64,000 nt of DNA. It comes from Monodelphis domestica. Taxonomy: Eukaryota; Chordata; Mammalia; Didelphimorphia; Didelphidae. This document shows, one piece after another, positions 34,260 to 44,064 of the stretch (position 1 is the stretch's first letter; every line of letters begins with the position of its first letter). Under the pieces are notes generated by a model. It was not told where the DNA came from, ran no database searches, and saw only the letters and a list, made by a program, of their open reading frames with translations. The stretch lies in the NCBI RefSeq assembly GCF_027887165.1, contig NC_077230.1:341150322-341214321 (forward strand). Reading direction: 5' to 3'. The position numbers and the translations under genes are program-made.

Positions 34260-34600
34260 TTATAGAACTTAAAGAAGTGTTAGAACTAGAAGAGACCCTA
34301 AAGATCATCTAGTCCTACACCATCACTTTACAGAAGAATTAAACATCTTGTCTAGAAGCACTGCTAGCCAGAAGCAGCCCTGCAATTAGAATCCACCTCT
34401 CAAGCCCAAGTTCAGGTCTTTCCAGTACTCCAAGATATTCCCTTATTTTATACTTCCAACTGTCCTATGGGAGATCAACAATGTAAGTGATATTACTGTT
34501 ATTTTAGGGAAAGAAACTGAAATTAGTTCAGAGAATGAGTGTGACTGGTCAAGGCTGGCCACAACCCAGGCTTTCTGACTCCGACGGTCTTCCCACCAAG
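34260..34600 (-). repeat. Two MIR-type CORE-SINE fragments
   Basis: AAAGATCATCTAGTCCTACA starts the first; a second follows with GGGAAAGAAACTGAAATTAG and AACCCAGGCTTTCTGACTCC. Confidence 0.6.
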
Positions 34601-34609
34601 CCATGCCAG

Positions 34610-35330
34610 CTTCCTAGGAGTCCTAACCTCAACTTCCTCTATATTAAACAGTTCCCCTAGAGTAGGTAGGCAAAATGCTTGTCAGCCCTTCACTTATCCT
34701 CTTATTGAAAACCCACTAGTTGCCTGCACAGCGTTTCCTTTTCTAATTATGCTGAGAAACAAGGCCATCTTCCATTTCTAAGAGCTATCTACCACAATAA
34801 CATGAAACATCTGCCATCTATCTCCTTTGCTTCTAGCCTATGACTCTGAGGTCTTTGTTACTACAATTTATGATGGCTTCCTCTGACAAATACTGAATTC
34901 CCCAAGGTTATAGCTACAAAAACCAACGGAGATCCCTTTAGTTTTCTCCTCTGCTGTAGAAAGTCTGAGTACTCCAAAATTGCGCAAGCACAACTTTTAA
35001 AAACTCAAGTGATACTAATAGCTTGACCTTTTTAAAAAAACACATTAAACAAACAGCTTTCTGCATAAAAATAGGCCTTTAAAGCAAGAAGAGATTGATG
35101 ACTAGAAGTTACAGAATGGCAGTTTTTTTTCTCCTTTGAATAGCTGGGGTCAGAGGCAAGAATGTTTGCCCAGAATGAAGCCCTATGCTCTTCTACTGGG
35201 AGCAGGTGCCTTGGGGAGAAGTAGGGCAGGAATAAGCTAGGAAGCACAGTTTTGTTCAGGGGCCCCAGAAGCACACAGTTGAGCCAAGCATGAAGAGCAT
35301 CCTCAGTCAGGCAAAGGGATTCAGCCAAAG
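34610..35330. other. No recognised feature
   Basis: Unique-looking. The 98-codon minus-strand frame at 35032-35328 shows no domain that I know. Confidence 0.45.
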
Positions 35331-35335
35331 TATCT

Positions 35336-35470
35336 TCTCTTTTTTCTATTTAATAAAATTTTTTTAAACCAATTCCATGTAATTACAAATTTCCATGTAT
35401 GTTTTCCAAAGTTAAATGATTCAAATTATCTCCCTCTCTCCTGGCAAAGAAGCACCTTGTCCCCTGACAG
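35336..35470 (-). repeat. L1 3' UTR fragment
   Basis: Reversed 3' end: a T-rich lead, CAATTCCATGTAATTACAAA and TTATCTCCCTCTCTCCTGGC. Confidence 0.55.
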
Positions 35471-35849
35471 AAACTTGAAGGAAAGAGATAACCAAAGAAG
35501 ACAGATTATGGAAGTAGTTCTGTTAGATTTTCCCTTAGCTTTCTTGGGTCTGACCAGACCCAGTCACACCTCAAGCCTTCTATCTTCCTTAAAGTAAGGT
35601 CTGACAGGGACAGAGACCTGAAGGGCTGGGTCCCTGGAAAGTGAGGAAAAGTGAGATCATATCCTCAGACAGCTGCTATGTTCTTAGGGGCTTATAGGTA
35701 AGAGCAGGTAGCAGAGTCAGGAATGTTTCCTGTCATCTTGGAGGCCTGAAATAATCAGAAAACTACAGTGATTGGGGGAGTAAGACAGCAGAATGAGTTA
35801 GTCTCTGGAATGACTCAGGACCTTGCCCGAGTGGGACGCTAAGATAATG
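35471..35849. other. No recognised feature
   Basis: Unique-looking, somewhat purine-rich. Confidence 0.45.
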
Positions 35850-36041
35850 GTGTTTGGGGCCAGCTAGGGGGACAGAGAGTCAGACTGAGAGATGGGAGGT
35901 TCTGAGTTCAAATTTGACCAGACACTTCCTAGCTGAGTGATCCTGGGCAAGTCACTTAACCCCCATTGCCTGGTCCTTACTGCTCTCCTGCCTTGGAATC
36001 AATTGATTCCATATAGGAGGTAAGAGTTAAAATTAAAAAAA
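35850..36041 (+). repeat. tRNA-headed SINE with exact 9-bp target-site duplication
   Basis: GGGGCCAGCTAGGGGGACAG head, ACTTCCTAGCTGAGTGATCC body, CTGCCTTGGAATCAATTGAT distal block and an A tail. AAGATAATG flanks it at 35841-35849 and 36042-36050. Confidence 0.9.
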
Positions 36042-36050
36042 AAGATAATG

Positions 36051-37200
36051 TAGTTTCTCAGGCAGAATTGGGAAGCTGTGGCATGAAGAAAATACCTGGA
36101 GCATATAGCAGAGCCAGGTGTGGATCTTGTCTTCAGTCAAGTTAAAGAACTAAGTCCTTAAGTACTCTTTGCCCTGACTAAAGGGCCTGATCAAAAGAGA
36201 TAACTGAAGGGAGCAGAATGTATTGTGCCCTCAAAACTGAACAGTTGGAGAGAGGGGCTGAGAGATGGGGACAAGTTGTTAGTGGACAGATAGCAATGAG
36301 TATGTGTTGTGGGATGAAGAGAATTTTTCCCAGTGGCTTCAGAGCTGGGTACAAGCAGTACCTGAGGTAGTCATGTTAGGAGACAAATCTGCAGTCAGCT
36401 CATGCCAGAATTCTAGAATTACAGGGAGGTGCTGGAAAGAGGAGGCTGGAGGTGTGCAGGTTTTTATGGCCATGGGAAATTACCCCAAGTCAAGCAGTGG
36501 CACACACAACAGGGCTTGGGGAAGGCAAGGAAAGATCAGTGGTAAGTCTGACATGAACAGATAGTATGTGATGTTGAGAAAACAGAAAAAGAATAGGGTT
36601 TAAGGTTCATGGGGAAAAGGAGAAAAGAAAAAAATAATTCTTTCTAGGCCTTGAGGCCTGGTAGCAGGTAGAAAGCTAAGGGGGGGAAGGTGGCAAGATT
36701 GCCAGCACCTGGTACAAACAGGCAGACAGGCAGGGAGTTGATTTTTGTTCATCCTGGTGGGTGGAGATGGTGAACCTCTAGTCTCTCAAGGGTGCTCTTG
36801 CCCTGCCTCAACTCAACCGTCAGAATCTCAAGGTGTCTCCTAACCTCAAGTCTTTGGGGATCCCCTTTTTCTCAAAGCACAGGTAATACTCTCCTCTTCC
36901 CCCTATTATTCTTTCCCATGACCTCCCAGATCTCCCATATTTTTCCCCTGGCACCAGGGTCCCTAAGGGCTGGGGCAGGGGTAGTGGTAGCTCCATTCAT
37001 TCTCTCCTTAACTCCTTCCTCTGCCACAGGGTGCCCCCCTCTCTGCCTTGCACTGGCCCAGGTAGCCTTCCCCAAAGTATTGCAAATCAGAAGATATACT
37101 CACTGCTCTCTTGAAAGGTCCTGGCATGCCCAACCACCAGCTGATAGGGGCTCCCCTGGGTGACAAGGCCCCCCTAATCCTCTCCTTTGAGAGAGAATCC
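36051..37200. other. No recognised feature
   Basis: Intron sequence with rising GC content toward the promoter. Frames at 36304-36564 and 36792-37163 have no recognisable domain and overlap frames on the other strand. Confidence 0.45.
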
Positions 37201-37900
37201 TGTCTTGAGAAAGTAGGCCTGCACACTCCCCCCTGTCCCTGTTTTGAGGCTGAGGAGGGGTTGGGTCTGCCTTGGTAGAAGGAAGTGGGTCTCCACCCCC
37301 CCTGCCACTTGATCTTCACTCTCAGTCTTGCTGGGGGTAGGTCTCCACTCTCAATCCCTAAATTTCAGGTAAGTGGATTTCTGTACACTCCTCACCCCTG
37401 GCCTTGGGGGGGGGGGAGGGGGTAAGGAGGAGGAGGGGGAAGAAGAGGTGGACCTGTACACTACCCATTTTCTGCCTTAGAGGGGTCTCCACATTCCCCA
37501 TTCCCAGATTTGGGGAAAGGTGGGTCTCCACACTCTCCATCCCCTGACCAGGGAAGAAGAGTCTCCACACTCCTATCTTCTTGGGGCAGGAGGGAGGAAA
37601 GGGAACAAAATCTTCATACTCCCCACCTCCCTGAATTGGGACAGGTGGGGGTCTATACACGACCTAAGGCGGAGAGGCATGGAGTAGGATCTCCACACTC
37701 CCATCCTCGGCAGCGGGGAGGGGGGGGGGGGTTCGGGTCTCCACTCTCCCCATCCCCCCTGCCCTAGGGCAGCTATGGGGGAGTCTCCGCGCTCCCCATG
37801 CCCCCTGGGGAGGGGTCTCCACACTCTCCACTCCCTTGTGTTGGGGAGATGGGGTCTCCATACTCCCCATTCGCCTGGGACAGGTGGCGGTCTCCCCCGG
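37200..37900 (+). repeat. Degenerate GC-rich minisatellite beside ACER3 exon 1
   Basis: A motif close to GGGTCTCCACACTCCCCAT recurs about 15 times, with starts near 37288, 37340, 37482, 37523, 37560, 37689, 37735, 37781, 37816 and 37852. Spacing is mostly 35-50 bp, and G runs separate the units. The repeated ESVETP phrases in the minus-strand frames are this array translated. It ends less than 100 bp from the exon 1 splice donor, inside the intron. Confidence 0.75.
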
Positions 37901-37970
37901 GCTCGAGCCCGTCCCGCACTGCCGGGGATTGGCGGTGTCCCCGCGCCCTCCCGCACCCGCGGCCACTCAC

Positions 37971-38076
37971 AGAACTCGGCCACGTAGAAGGACACGGCGT
38001 AGTTCTCTTCGCACCAGTCCAGGGTGGACGTGGTGGGGCCCCAGTAGCCCACTCGGTCCGACCCCAGAGGGGCCAT
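37971..38076 (-). CDS. ACER3: Alkaline ceramidase 3, first coding exon
   Basis: ACER3 is a multi-pass ER/Golgi membrane hydrolase that splits ceramides (preferring long unsaturated acyl chains) into sphingosine and fatty acid. The exon encodes 35 residues plus one base. It contains WGPTTSTLDWCEENY followed by a YVAEF end, which matches my recollection of mammalian ACER3 with one extra residue near the N-terminus (MAPLGSDRVGYW). The calcium-binding residues known from the ACER3 structure are all present here as D20, W21, E23, N25 and E34. The ATG at 38076-38074 sits in GCGCC-ATG-G (G at -3 and +4). The frame is also open upstream to 38367, but homology fixes the start. The exon ends at 37971 with donor T^GTGAGT (37970-37965), leaving phase 1, as expected for the split Trp codon in ACER3. 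The rest of the gene lies leftward and outside this window or unrecognised; I saw no exon 2. Confidence 0.93.
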
Positions 38077-38440
38077 GGCGCCGCTGCCTCCCCGCTGAGC
38101 CGAGCCGGGCTGTTCGCTGCCGTCACTTAGGCAGCCCCGGCCGGCTCCGCCTCCTCGACCTCCCGGGCCTCCCCGCCTCAGCCGCAGCAGCCGCCGCCGC
38201 AGACACAGCCCAACTCCGCCCCGGGAAAAAGAGGCGGAGCAGCCGCCAGGGCGGCTCGGGGCCCCAGCACTCTGGCCTGGAGGAGGAGCTGGGGCGGGGG
38301 TAAGGCAGGGTAAAAGGAGGGAGTTGTCGTCATAGCGACCCTGAATCCGGAGGTGGGGCTGAAGCAAGCCCTAGGGAGGGGCAAGGGAAAGGGGGTAGGT
38401 ACCGTGGTTACCATGGTGATTGGAGGGCGGGTGGGGCTTG
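38077..38440 (-). promoter_or_regulatory. ACER3: CpG-island promoter and 5' UTR of ACER3
   Basis: The stretch upstream of the ACER3 ATG is very GC- and CpG-rich, clearly denser in CG than its surroundings, and has no TATA box; the island continues into the exon and to about 37890. Farther upstream lie a reversed CCAAT box (ATTGG at 38419-38423), a GC box (GGGCGG at 38426-38431) and an X-box-like palindrome (GTTACCATGGTGAT, 38407-38420). This fits a housekeeping-type promoter. The transcription start is not fixed by sequence. Whether it also fires rightward is unknown. Confidence 0.75.
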
Positions 38441-38680
38441 AGGACTTGTCTGGAAAGACCTTGGTGGAGCAGAGGGGAAGGGCACCCAGGTGGCGGTGGG
38501 GTCTGGCCGGTAAACATGGGTAACCAGGGCTGGGTAAGGAAGGAAGGGGGGCTTCAATGACCACAGTAAATGGAGGCCGAAGGTGTCGGGTGGAAAAACG
38601 TCCCTAGATTGCCATCAGGGCTCCCTTGAGTTCTTGCGCCTGCCCTTCACCTCCACAATCCTTTTTTCATGAGGTCCAGG
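38441..38680. other. Promoter-distal GC-rich sequence
   Basis: GC-rich shoulder of the CpG island with no clear repeat and no coding frame that I support. Confidence 0.5.
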
Positions 38681-38689
38681 CCTTTGAAG

Positions 38690-38944
38690 AAAGTAGAGAA
38701 GGAATCCACCAGCATTATTAGAGATAAAACCAGTAATTTGATCCTAAAATTAGAGGTGGACCATAGAGAGAGTCCATCTAATCATAGGTAAATTCATGAA
38801 ATGAGCAAAATTGAGCAATGAACTCGAGTTTGAGTCCTCTGGCTCAAAAATCGGGGCTCTTTTCACTACACCAAGGAATCTTGGCATATCACAAGCAATG
38901 CTGATTAATTCAGGGCCCATACAGATCATACAGTGATGGTCCAC
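38690..38944 (-). repeat. Decayed MIR-type CORE-SINE
   Basis: GTGGACCATAGAGAGAGTCC, GAGTTTGAGTCCTCTGGC and TTTTCACTACACCAAGGA follow the reverse MIR3 order. Confidence 0.45.
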
Positions 38945-39182
38945 CTTTATTGTTCAGGAGTGTCTGACTCTGTGATACCATTTGGGATTTTCTTGGCAGG
39001 AAGATACTGGATTGGTTTGCCTTTTCCTTCTCCAGCTCAGTTGACAGATGAGGAAACTGAGGCAGAGTGTAGTGATATGCCCAAGGTCACAGTCATTTTC
39101 TGAAACCAGATTTGACCTCAGAAAGAGGTCTTCCTGACTCTAGGTCTGCCACTCTATCCACTGTGCCACCTAGTCATCCCTC
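38945..39182 (-). repeat. MAR1-type CORE-SINE
   Basis: TTGTTCAGGAGTGTCTGACT, GATTGGTTTGCCTTTTCCTT, CAGATGAGGAAACTGAGGCA and TCTATCCACTGTGCCACCTA: full length, reverse orientation. Confidence 0.9.
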
Positions 39183-40145
39183 ACCTTTTAGAGAGGTGAA
39201 AACTAGGGCAAATTGCATATACTTTCAGATGTGGTCAGTGTGGCAGCTGGTTTTGCTTGACTACCTTTAAAAAAATTGTTTTTTCAAAGGAAAGCTCCCT
39301 CAAGGTAGGAGAAAGATAATTTCAGGAATGAGATTTTAAAAACAACCAATGAATAAAATAATTGTAGTGAGGTGGGGTATTGCTTAGTCCTAACCACATT
39401 AAAATATAATTGGGAAATAATACCAAGAGATACCACAAAGCATAGATAATGTTAATATGTGGGTTTCTAAATTAGTATCCTGCAGGGATCTTTACCTAAG
39501 ATTTAATTGCCCCTCTTTTCATTTGAGTTTGATACCACTGAATTGGAGGATATAAATGGTAAGTAACATAAACAAGGTATTACAATCTTAAAGGAGATTG
39601 TAAAGAAATGTTTAGACTTGACTAGACCTTTAGTTGGTATAGACACTTATTCCCTCCCTTCCTGAAGGATCAGCTATACCCTTAGTAGTCTTTAACAGCA
39701 AGATCCTTTGAGGAATCACTTTAAAGGAAAGTCATCTGTCAGAGAAGCCAGAATGTGAAGAAGAGGGGAAGAACCTCAATCTTGAGCCAAATCATTCTTT
39801 GCTTTTTTCCCTCCCATATCTTTCAGAGTCTAGCAGGGAGAGTGGGGAGGGGATTTGTCCTCCACCCCACATGGCAGTCACCCCAAGGTTGCAAACCAGG
39901 GTGACTATAGGCATGGTGGCACCTTCAACAGAAACAGGGAAATTTGGGATAGAGGTGGGTAGGTTTGGTGGGGAGAAGGGAGGGTCTGGAATTACTTTTG
40001 TTTTGGATATATTTAAATAAAATGACCACAGGTCACACAGTTTAAAATATTTGATATGCAACAAGCAATTCATGATATATGATGGGAGTCCAAGAGAGAA
40101 ATTGAACTAAGTATATATACCAAAGTTTTATTGCAATTTTAAGCT
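39183..40145. other. No recognised feature
   Basis: No repeat that I can name; overlapping frames at 39792-40073 (minus) and 39799-40020 (plus) show no domain. Confidence 0.45.
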
Positions 40146-40238
40146 ATTATATATACACATGTATGTTTATATATATGCATACATATGTACCTATATGTAT
40201 ATATGTGTTTGTGTGCATTTGTGTATGTGTGTGTATAA
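40146..40238 (+). repeat. Imperfect TA/TG microsatellite
   Basis: Alternating TATATA, TATG and TGTG units; it generates short frames on both strands. Confidence 0.85.
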
Positions 40239-40547
40239 AAGGAGACTGGCACTTGACCAGATCACTCAAGATCAAGGCACCCATATGGGAAATGCCAGGG
40301 AACTGCTTCTGGGAAAAGGCATGTTGCAATCCTCTTTCCACTGTTTAAACAGCAGAAGTTGTCTGCATTTTAAATAGGACCAGACTGAGACAATCTTGCT
40401 CTCCTTCTGGTAGCATCTAGAGGTGAAGATTTTGTTCACCCCATGGCATGGGCACCTTGTAGTAAATCAGGTGTGGGGATGATCATTTCCTTTGCTTGAG
40501 GGTCCTGTGATCCTGAGAAATCAACCTAAAGTTGTTGTTTTTTTTAA

Positions 40548-40745
40548 TTTAAATATATACCTTCTGTTTTAGAATCAACAAAGTAGCAATAAAGTTCCAA
40601 GGCAGAAGAGCAGTAAGGGCCAGGAATTTGGGGTTAAGTGACTGCCCAGAGTCACACAGCTAGGTAATGTCTGAGGTCACATTTGAACCCAGGACCTCCC
40701 ATCTCCAGGCCCGCCACTCTAACTACTAAGCCAGCTAGCTGCCTC
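40548..40745 (-). repeat. tRNA-headed marsupial SINE (type 1)
   Basis: Tail first (TATACCTTCTGTTTTAGAAT), then AAGGCAGAAGAGCAGTAAGG, CAGAGTCACACAGCTAGGTA and CAGCTAGCTGCCTC at the head end. Confidence 0.88.
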
Positions 40746-40788
40746 AATTGACCTAAAATTCTGATCTTGTTTCATTTGTACTTTTCAG

Positions 40789-41105
40789 TTCTAAACAAGG
40801 AGAATGGAGTCCCAGATCTGAAAAATCAAGCCACAGAGACCTTTGAACAAGAATTCCAAGTGGGATGTTGCTGCCAGCCCAGCAAATGAGCCAAGCAGAG
40901 CCAACGTGCTGGGAGGCAAGCCCAGGAGGGCTTTGGACTTGGAACTTGATGGGACTAATGCTAGATAGGAATTGAGCTAGGCTGTAAACCTAATTCTCTT
41001 CATAGAGACAGAGGGAATTTAGGGCCGATCATGCTTCCCAGGAGTTGGGGCAGTATTTGTATGTGTTTGCTATACCTTTGAAATAAATATTCCTTTTTAA
41101 AATCC
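40789..41105 (+). ncRNA. Possible 3' exon of a polyadenylated transcript
   Basis: A good acceptor (TTCATTTGTACTTTTCAG, ending 40788) precedes about 300 bp of non-repetitive, moderately GC-rich sequence with no long frame. An AATAAA signal lies at 41082-41087. It could be the last exon of a plus-strand lncRNA, divergent from ACER3 and 2.7 kb upstream, or part of an unrecognised LTR. No donor exon was identified; this is inference from signals only. Confidence 0.25.
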
Positions 41106-41109
41106 AGTC

Positions 41110-41403
41110 ATACTGTTGGGGTTAAATAGAACTGGGGTGCCTGGACCCCTAAAAGTGAAGGAATACAAATCAGTGGGACTTACTTAAGTTTGGCAGAGAA
41201 TGGAAATACCCTGATTCCTGGGGAGGTGAAATTTATCTGAAGCTACCAGGGATTGGTGAAAGGCAAAATGTGGCTTTCTCACCTTTGGCCTTGCTACTTT
41301 TCCCAAGAGTCACTTTTCTCTTCCTAATAGGCAGTTTTGGATGCTACCACACTCCACCCCTTGTTCAGAGACCAAAGATCCTCTGAGGGCTAGTTCTCTA
41401 TGA
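41110..41403. other. No recognised feature
   Basis: A segment near 41129-41155 (ACTGGGGTGCCTGGACCCCTAAA-like) resembles one near 42124-42148; no family is recognised. Confidence 0.4.
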
Positions 41404-41618
41404 CAGTGGTGTCCAACTCAAACAGAAACAAGGGTCACCAAATCAGACTTGAGGAACTCTGCCATCAGACTGACTTAGTTTTGAAATATCGCGTTAACCA
41501 TGTGTTGTATTTCTATTTTTTTTAATTGACTATTTTCCAATTCTATTTTAACCTGGTTTGTGTAGCACCAAGGGGACATTGTGGGCCATATGCAATCTAC
41601 TCCTATTTGACACCTCTG
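41404..41618 (+). mobile_element. hAT-type MITE, 215 bp
   Basis: The left end CAGTGGTGTCCAAC and the inverted right end CAGAGGTGTCAAAT match at 11 of 14 positions. The flanking octamers CTCTATGA (41396-41403) and CTCTAGAC (41619-41626) share their first five bases, fitting a decayed 8-bp duplication. No protein is encoded. Probably a Charlie-type derivative. Confidence 0.75.
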
Positions 41619-41756
41619 CTCTAGACTTTTAAATCTGGTTCAGTCTGGACTTGATTTTTTAGTCTAAGGATACAGGAGACTCAATTCACATGAATCTCTA
41701 ATGCTATTGTTTGGGAATTCATTATTTATTATTTTATATATTTAATAACAATTATT

Positions 41757-41930
41757 ATTTTTTAAACCCTCACCTTCCATCTGGAATCAACACTGTGTAT
41801 TGGTTCCAAGACAGAAGAATAGTAAGGGCTAGGCCATGGGGGTTAAGTGATTTACTTGCCCAGGGTCACACAGCTAGGAAGTATCTGAGGTCTGGCTCTC
41901 AATCTACTGAGCCACCCAGCCACCCCCTAC
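41757..41930 (-). repeat. tRNA-headed marsupial SINE (type 1)
   Basis: AAACCCTCACCTTCCATCTG, AATCAACACTGTGTATTGGT, AGGGTCACACAGCTAGGAAG and ACTGAGCCACCCAGCCACC: reverse orientation, with the B-box part deleted. Confidence 0.88.
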
Positions 41931-42525
41931 AAAACTCATTTTCATAACAATTTTATAATAGGTAGTATTTATATAGTGATTTAATGTTTACAAAATAACA
42001 TGAAAATATTATTCCATTTATATAAAAACTATAAAAATCTTTACAGTTTAGAGCCCTCCAGCCAGGATAAAAATCTTACTTACTTTAAACAGCACTGCTC
42101 CCTTCTTGTTAAGTAATTCAATGGAACTGGGCTGCTTGGACTCCTAAATTCTGTGCATGTTCAGATATTCACTGGAATCTGCCACTGTGTTCCACCCCAC
42201 CCCCAAATTGTAGCCAGGCATCACAAAGAAATTATCAACCATTATTTTGTTAAATATATGAAACAAAATTAGCAAAATTGGCTGGTAATGGGCAAACAGG
42301 AGGAATTTGGAGAAGTTAAGCCTTTTGTAGCTTTTCCCCACTTCTCAACTGGGCAGATTAGCAGTCTTTGTCAGTTCCAGACACCCCACCAAAGTTCCTT
42401 TAATAGGAAGAGTGTTTGAAAGCCTGGGAAGCTCTAGACACATCAATACCCCATTGTTGGTCTCCATTCAAGGCACCTACCTTCTCAGGAATAATTACTA
42501 GAAACTGGAAAGAGGAAAATTAAGG
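41931..42525. other. No recognised feature
   Basis: AT-rich then mixed sequence without a recognisable repeat or gene. Confidence 0.4.
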
Positions 42526-42529
42526 CTTG

Positions 42530-42725
42530 CAGTCAGGAAAAGTTTTCCAATGATTAGAGCTGCCTCAGGAAGGTAGTAGGTTCTGGTTCATTGGAGGTCT
42601 ACAAGCAAAGGCTGGATGCCACTTGTAGGGTTTGTTGTAGAAGGGAATCTTTTCAAATTGAGTTGAGCTAGAGGACCTCTGAGGTCCAATACAATGAGCT
42701 CCTGGGATTCTGGGATCCTTTTGTG
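42530..42725 (+). repeat. L3/CR1 LINE 3' end
   Basis: AATGATTAGAGCTGCCTCAG, CATTGGAGGTCTACAAGCAA, GGCTGGATGCCACTTGTAGG and GAGGACCTCTGAGGTCCAAT in L3/CR1 order. Confidence 0.75.
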
Positions 42726-42814
42726 GTGGAGGCTGGTGGCCAAGTCACTGAGTCACTGATTTTAGCGGAGACACCTTGAGTCAATATCTACGGGTGAGTC
42801 ATGTTATTAACAGT

Positions 42815-42920
42815 TCTCCTTTCTAGAGTGCTTTACAGTTGGTAAAAGAACTTTTCTGACAATAGCCTCTTTCGTGTGGTTATTTTCCCCATTTTTACAG
42901 ATAAAGAAGGTAAAGTAACT
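42815..42920 (-). repeat. MIR-type CORE-SINE fragment
   Basis: GAGTGCTTTACAGTTGGTAA and ATTTTTACAGATAAAGAAGG: reverse orientation. Confidence 0.5.
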
Positions 42921-43084
42921 ACAAGAATCAAGAAACAGAAACACTGGAAATACAAATAATAAAATATCAACTTAAAAATTGCTTGAAGTTAACAGATTGT
43001 AATGGGCTTCATTTATGAGCACGACTCAGTGGTTCTTCCACCCCAAGATTTGAACTAGTATAATTCCTCTTAAAAAAAATTTTT

Positions 43085-43255
43085 TTTTTAATTCTTACTT
43101 TCTGGCTTAGTAACAACTCTAAAACAAAAGATTAAAAACTAGGCAGTTCACCCAGGGTCACACAGCTAGGAAGAATCTGAGGCCAGATTTGAACCTAGTT
43201 CCCCTGGACTCCAGGTTTGAGACTCTATCCACTGTGCCACCTAGCTGCTCCTGAC
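43085..43255 (-). repeat. tRNA-headed marsupial SINE (type 1), diverged
   Basis: AATTCTTACTTTCTGGCTTA tail side, AGGGTCACACAGCTAGGAAG, GCCAGATTTGAACCTAGTTC and CCACCTAGCTGCTCC head end. Confidence 0.8.
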
Positions 43256-43635
43256 AGTTTCTCTCTTTTTAAAAAAAATCTGGTTGCTTTTGTTTTGATT
43301 TCTGTCACTTTCCAATAATGAGGAACTTCTGCTCTCTCAGCTGACAGAAAAATCTCCTTTAGAGCAAATGAGTATAGTTAAGCAAAAAACAAAACAACAT
43401 AATGCCAAAGTCTGGCAATGTATGTCTCATTTTGTGCATGTGGTTCACCACCTCTCTGCCAAGAGGAGTGAGGAATGTTTTACCATTATTCCTCTAAAGC
43501 AGATTATTCACTGCATTGATCAGGGTCCTAAAACTTATAGTTTGTTTATGCAGTCATTATTCCCTCCAGGAATGGGGAGAGATTTGAACTCACCATCCCC
43601 ATAAAGACAAGATTGATCTTCATGTAATGAAAATA
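43256..43635. other. No recognised feature
   Basis: Contains a 78-codon frame (43368-43604) with no recognisable domain; I do not call it a gene. Confidence 0.4.
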
Positions 43636-43637
43636 GT

Positions 43638-43800
43638 CAAGATTCAGGAAACCCCAGGCCTAATTTCTCCTCTATCACTGACTTGTATGACCTTGGCTAA
43701 ATTACGTCCCTGTTCTGAAGTTGTCTCCTCATCTATAAAAATAAGGGAATTAGACTAAGTGGTCTATGAAGTACCTTTCAGAGCTAACATTTTGTGTTTC
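43638..43800 (+). repeat. MIR-type CORE-SINE
   Basis: GACTTGTATGACCTTGGCTA, GTCTCCTCATCTATAAAAAT and TAGACTAAGTGGTCTATGAA. Confidence 0.65.
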
Positions 43801-43879
43801 TTTTTTTCTTTTGAGAAAGGTTGCTGCCTGAGTCAATCCTATAAAACATAAAATTATACCTCACTCCATATTTGCTATC

Positions 43880-44062
43880 TGTTCCTAACAACATCTCTAT
43901 GAAGTGTGGTGTACATACCTATGACAATTCCAATTTTACAGATAAAGAAACTGAGGCTCAGAGAGATAAATTACTAGCCCAAGCTGCTAGTAAATGTCAC
44001 TAGTAAAGGACAAAGCCGTCCCTCAGACCCAGGCCTTTTGAGTCCAAGGCCAACAAATGCTC
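43880..44062 (-). repeat. MIR-type CORE-SINE
   Basis: CCAATTTTACAGATAAAGAA, GAGGCTCAGAGAGATAAATT and CAGACCCAGGCCTTTTGAGT: reverse orientation. Confidence 0.7.
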
Positions 44063-44064
44063 TT

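Larger units (their letters stand above)
1..37970 (-). other. ACER3: ACER3 intron 1 (5' part)
   Basis: Since ACER3 exon 1 ends at 37971 and the gene runs leftward, everything to the left edge is inferred to be intron 1 until an exon 2 is shown. The known human intron 1 is also tens of kilobases long. No exon continuing the expected transmembrane segment was recognised, and the ORFs here are repeat-derived or short chance frames. Confidence 0.7.

Noticed and set aside
37836..38303. 155-codon plus-strand frame in the island
   Set aside because: Antisense shadow in GC-rich sequence, with Arg/Pro/Ala-biased composition and no domain.
37573..38367. 264-codon minus-strand frame through the CpG island
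   Set aside because: Only residues 98-132 are ACER3 coding. The rest is open because the region is GC-rich: 5' UTR before the ATG and intron with a minisatellite after the GTGAGT donor.
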